This document shows positions 61,746 to 64,000 of a stretch of DNA of 64,000 nucleotides, one piece after another. Within the stretch, counting starts at the first letter, position 1, and the number at the start of each line of letters is the position of its first letter. Under the pieces are notes generated by a model, which was given only the letters and a program-made list of their open reading frames with translations, made no database searches and was not told where the DNA came from. This DNA comes from Thalassovita autumnalis (lineage in GTDB: Bacteria; Pseudomonadota; Alphaproteobacteria; Rhodobacterales; Rhodobacteraceae): contig NZ_CYSB01000040.1 of the NCBI RefSeq assembly GCF_001458255.1, positions 248,001-312,000 on the forward strand. Reading direction: 5' to 3'. The position numbers and the translations under genes are program-made.

Positions 61746-62753
61746 ATGCAGCAAGATCGATTTATCCAGCGTGCAGCTTCGGCCAATTTCCCAATGGAAT
61801 TTGAAGGCCCGCCAGAAGATTTCTATTTCCTGCTGGTCCCCAAAGCCACAATGCTGGCCGTCGCGGCTGCGATTGAACCCCTGCGGATCGCCAATCAGCT
61901 GACAAAACGGCAGCTCTATCGCTGGTACACGATGAGTGAGGATGGCCGCCCGATCACCTGTTCAAACGGCATGACGGTGACCCCGGATATGGCGCTGGAA
62001 CCGCTGCCAGCCAATTCCTACGGATTTGTCTGCTCTGGGGTTGAGCCACAGGATACGGTTACGGATGGCACGCTGAACTGGCTGCGCCGCGAAGATCGCT
62101 TTGGCCGCCGTTTGGGCAGCATCTGTTCGGGCGCCTTTGCACTGGCGCGGGCCGGCATCCTGAAAAACCGCCGCTTTACAATGCATTGGGAAAACCAGCC
62201 CGGCCTGATTGAGGAGTTTCCGGACCTGCAGCCCTCACCCAACCTCTATGAGGTGGACGGCCGTATCATGACCTGCGGCGGTGGCAACTCCGCTCTGGAT
62301 ATGATCCTGACCTTGATTGAACAGCGGCACGGTTCTGAGCTGGCGATCATGGTGGCGGATATGTGTATCCACATGCGCTCAGGCGCGCAGCGGGCCCCGC
62401 AACGCTCCGCCAACTCGGCCGCGATCGGCTGTCGCAACCGCAACCTACTGGCGGCGATCCAGATCATGGAACAGGAAATCGAAGAGCCGCTGTCGATGGA
62501 TGACATCGCCAACAAGCTTGGCGTTTCACGTCGTCAGGTGGAACGACTGTTCAAACGCTACCTGAACCAGAGCCCGATTTCCTATTATAACGACCTGAGA
62601 CTGTCGCGGGCCTATGGCATGTTGAATGAAACCGACCTGACCGTCACGGAAATCGCGGCTGCCACCGGCTTCCGCTCCTCCAGCCATATGGCGCGGGTGT
62701 TCCGGGAAAAATACGGCTCTTCCCCGAACGCACATCGGAAATCCTGGGCCTGA
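61746..62753 (+). CDS. GlxA-family (AraC-type) transcriptional regulator
   Basis: The 335-residue protein has an N-terminal DJ-1/PfpI-like amidotransferase-fold domain (DFYFLLVPKATMLAVAAAIEPLRIAN; GSICSGAFALARAGIL) with the Cys position retained in ICSGAF, and a C-terminal double helix-turn-helix of AraC type (MDDIANKLGVSRRQVERLFKRYLNQSP; TVTEIAAATGFRSSSHMARVFREKYGSSP). GbdR- and ArgR-type members control betaine, carnitine or arginine catabolism. The effector here is unknown. AGGGGGAG precedes ATG 61746. Confidence 0.9.
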   Translation: MQQDRFIQRAASANFPMEFEGPPEDFYFLLVPKATMLAVAAAIEPLRIANQLTKRQLYRWYTMSEDGRPITCSNGMTVTPDMALEPLPANSYGFVCSGVEPQDTVTDGTLNWLRREDRFGRRLGSICSGAFALARAGILKNRRFTMHWENQPGLIEEFPDLQPSPNLYEVDGRIMTCGGGNSALDMILTLIEQRHGSELAIMVADMCIHMRSGAQRAPQRSANSAAIGCRNRNLLAAIQIMEQEIEEPLSMDDIANKLGVSRRQVERLFKRYLNQSPISYYNDLRLSRAYGMLNETDLTVTEIAAATGFRSSSHMARVFREKYGSSPNAHRKSWA

Positions 62754-62756
62754 CCG

Positions 62757-63380
62757 CTACCAGACGTCCGGATCGATCCCCTGTTTGCGCAGCTTGGCAA
62801 ACTTATCCTGCAAGTAACGTTGGAAGCGCTGGGTCTCATAATGGCCTTCCGCCACAAACTCGAGCGAGCTGAGATAGTGGAAGGGTTTCAGATACCCCGG
62901 CATGCGGAAGCTTTCCGCCGCTGATAGACCGGTGGCGTCGGCATTGTCGCGGTGAAACAGCTGCGTTGTCGGCGTGAAGTTCACAAACCACTTGCCCGCC
63001 AGTCCACGTTCTTCCAGCGCCTCGCCGTCAAAATCCAGCACCTCACGGGATCCGAACATATCCAGCTGCACCACATCGAAATGTTCCTGGATGTAATCGG
63101 TGATTTCGGGGCGGGCAAAATTCACCGCATGCAGCTCACGGCAATAGGGGCAACCGCGTTGTTCCCAGAGAACCATCAGGCCGCGCCCGCTGTCTGCGGC
63201 GGTCTGCAGATCGTCCCCCAGTTCAAGAAAACTGTCCGTGAACCACGGCTGTTTGTGTAGGCCATCGTCCCCCAGTTCCAGCCCATCCGCGCCACCGGCG
63301 GCCCGGATCGAACCCGGCATCATCGCCCCTGCTACCAGGCTTCCGGCCGCACCACTCATTAGCTTGCGTCGTGTAATCAT
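62757..63380 (-). CDS. SoxW-like exported thioredoxin-family protein
   Basis: The 207-residue protein has a twin-arginine-like signal (MITRRKLMSGAAGSLVAGA). The mature part contains a thioredoxin-fold active site GCPYC in LWEQRGCPYCRELHAV and the cis-Pro region NFTPTTQLFHRD. SoxW/SoxS-type periplasmic thioredoxins keep the SoxYZ carrier reactive. It begins 90 nt after the soxF stop on the same strand, with a terminator between them. GGAGGA precedes ATG 63380. Confidence 0.85.
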   Translation of the reverse strand: MITRRKLMSGAAGSLVAGAMMPGSIRAAGGADGLELGDDGLHKQPWFTDSFLELGDDLQTAADSGRGLMVLWEQRGCPYCRELHAVNFARPEITDYIQEHFDVVQLDMFGSREVLDFDGEALEERGLAGKWFVNFTPTTQLFHRDNADATGLSAAESFRMPGYLKPFHYLSSLEFVAEGHYETQRFQRYLQDKFAKLRKQGIDPDVW

Positions 63381-63426
63381 AGCATCCTCCCAGTATGACA
63401 CTGTGCCACGACATCACCAAAACGCA

Positions 63427-63451
63427 AAACGGGGCGCAAAACGCCCCGTTT
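63427..63451 (-). terminator. Terminator of soxF
   Basis: AAACGGGGCG (63427-63436) pairs perfectly with CGCCCCGTTT (63442-63451). On minus it is followed by TGCGTTTTGG. Confidence 0.75.
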
Positions 63452-63470
63452 GGTCGCAATATTCTGACCT

Positions 63471-64000
63471 TTAGCCAAACATGTCCGAGGTGATCCCGGC
63501 ATACCAGCCGATGGATTCCTCATAGGTGGCTTTGCGCAGATCCGCATCCTCACCGGTTTGCGAAATGAACCCGTCCACCTTGGCAATCTTCTCATCCGTT
63601 GCCTCATAGGTGGCGCCCACTTTGACACCATCATCCGTGGCAATGAGCGACCAACAGGTGTTGGAGAATTTCGCCGGGAAGACCTTGGAGCCGGTCAATG
63701 CACCGCGCACCGCCATCGCCGCCACCTTGGCCTGCGAATTGGCCGAGAAGCCAGATTTCGGCATATCCCCCTGATTGGTCGCATCGCCCAGCACATGGAT
63801 GTTTTCATCCAGCCGGCTTTGCATGGTGTGACCTGAGACCGGGGCCCAGTTGCCCTCGGTGATGCCGGCCATTTCGCAGATCCGGCCTGCCTTCATTGCG
63901 GGGATCACGTTGCAGGCATCCACCTTGGTGACTTCGCCGTCGATGGTGACCGTCATCTCGTCAGCATTCACCTCAACATTGCCACCGCCGAAATCGGCGC
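63471..64000 (-). CDS. soxF: Sulfide dehydrogenase flavocytochrome c flavoprotein, SoxF/FccB (5' partial)
   Basis: The frame runs off the right window edge, so only the C-terminal ~176 residues are seen. Features are VDACNVIPAMKAGRICEMAGI, IHVLGDATNQGDMPKSGFSANSQAKVAAMAVRGAL (FAD-domain GD motif) and FSNTCWSLIATDDGVKVGATYE with the C-terminal Cys, followed by SIGWYAGITSDMFG. This is the ending of FccB/SoxF flavoproteins, which with a cytochrome c partner oxidise sulfide in the periplasm. An internal GTG at 63971 is not the real start. A sox cluster should continue to the right. Confidence 0.88.
   Translation of the reverse strand, partial: ADFGGGNVEVNADEMTVTIDGEVTKVDACNVIPAMKAGRICEMAGITEGNWAPVSGHTMQSRLDENIHVLGDATNQGDMPKSGFSANSQAKVAAMAVRGALTGSKVFPAKFSNTCWSLIATDDGVKVGATYEATDEKIAKVDGFISQTGEDADLRKATYEESIGWYAGITSDMFG

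Noticed and set aside
61349-61786. 145-codon minus-strand frame between clpP and the GlxA-family gene
   Set aside because: Composition not protein-like, overlaps the GlxA start and the operator cluster, no ribosome site.
1-64000. tRNA, rRNA, CRISPR array, intact insertion sequence or prophage
   Set aside because: No such structure recognised by eye on either strand; a tRNAscan, CRISPR and IS search would settle it.

Overview
The window is a 64 kb chromosomal segment of a GC-rich alphaproteobacterium, most likely a marine member of the Rhodobacteraceae (Roseobacter group, near Phaeobacter, Leisingera or Ruegeria). The evidence is the synteny helicase - S4 protein - fdxA - carD, the order accB-accC-aat-DUF2155-mlaD-NDUFA12, a DUF2312/GapR protein, a PilP-like Ala/Pro-rich protein, and a soxF/soxW-like end of a sulfur-oxidation locus. 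This placement rests on family recognition and gene order only; no database search was run. I see no rRNA or tRNA genes, no CRISPR array, no prophage and no intact insertion sequence.

Layout. 0-10.3 kb: end of the PilP-like protein, an HxlR regulator facing a quinone-oxidoreductase-type gene, hpd facing an Lrp-type regulator, a Kef-type antiporter, and the divergent pair cobT/cobS. 10.3-15.4 kb: a minus-strand block carD, fdxA, S4 protein, Suv3-type helicase, TPR protein. 15.4-19.4 kb: SCP2-like protein, lysophospholipase, oligoendopeptidase F, YHS protein. 19.4-25.3 kb: an ABC-F ATPase with a structured leader and a small upstream ORF, two small proteins, a frameshifted dipeptidase, a Gfo/Idh/MocA oxidoreductase and a capsule-type glycan protein. 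25.6-32.9 kb: rpoH, rluD, a DUF6476-like protein, a glutamate-synthase-like flavoprotein, a ferric-iron-type permease and a sulfotransferase-like protein. 33-37.4 kb: small membrane proteins, GapR, a FadB/FadJ-like protein with eroded active sites, and a DksA/TraR protein. 37.5-39.8 kb: a compact persulfide/sulfur operon (MBL hydrolase, two YeeE/YedE halves, a DUF442 sulfurtransferase).

40-52.3 kb is the most integrated region. It holds an SSS-domain histidine kinase with a small membrane protein and a stand-alone receiver, then a short-chain fatty acyl-CoA type XRE regulator facing a complete five-gene HAAT-type ABC transporter, ending in acetyl-CoA synthetase. Together these look like a sensing, uptake and activation island for acetate or another short-chain carboxylate. 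The arrangement recalls CrbS/CrbR control of acs in gammaproteobacteria, but here the receiver has no DNA-binding domain and a dedicated ABC importer is built in.

52.4-64 kb: a CpdA-type phosphodiesterase, a thiolase facing a PAS-LuxR regulator, accB-accC-aat, DUF2155, mlaD, an NDUFA12 homologue, clpX, clpP, a GlxA-family regulator preceded by a cluster of GCGAC/GTCGC sites, a SoxW-like thioredoxin, and the start-truncated flavocytochrome soxF at the right edge. Clear hairpin terminators separate most units and confirm the operon borders.
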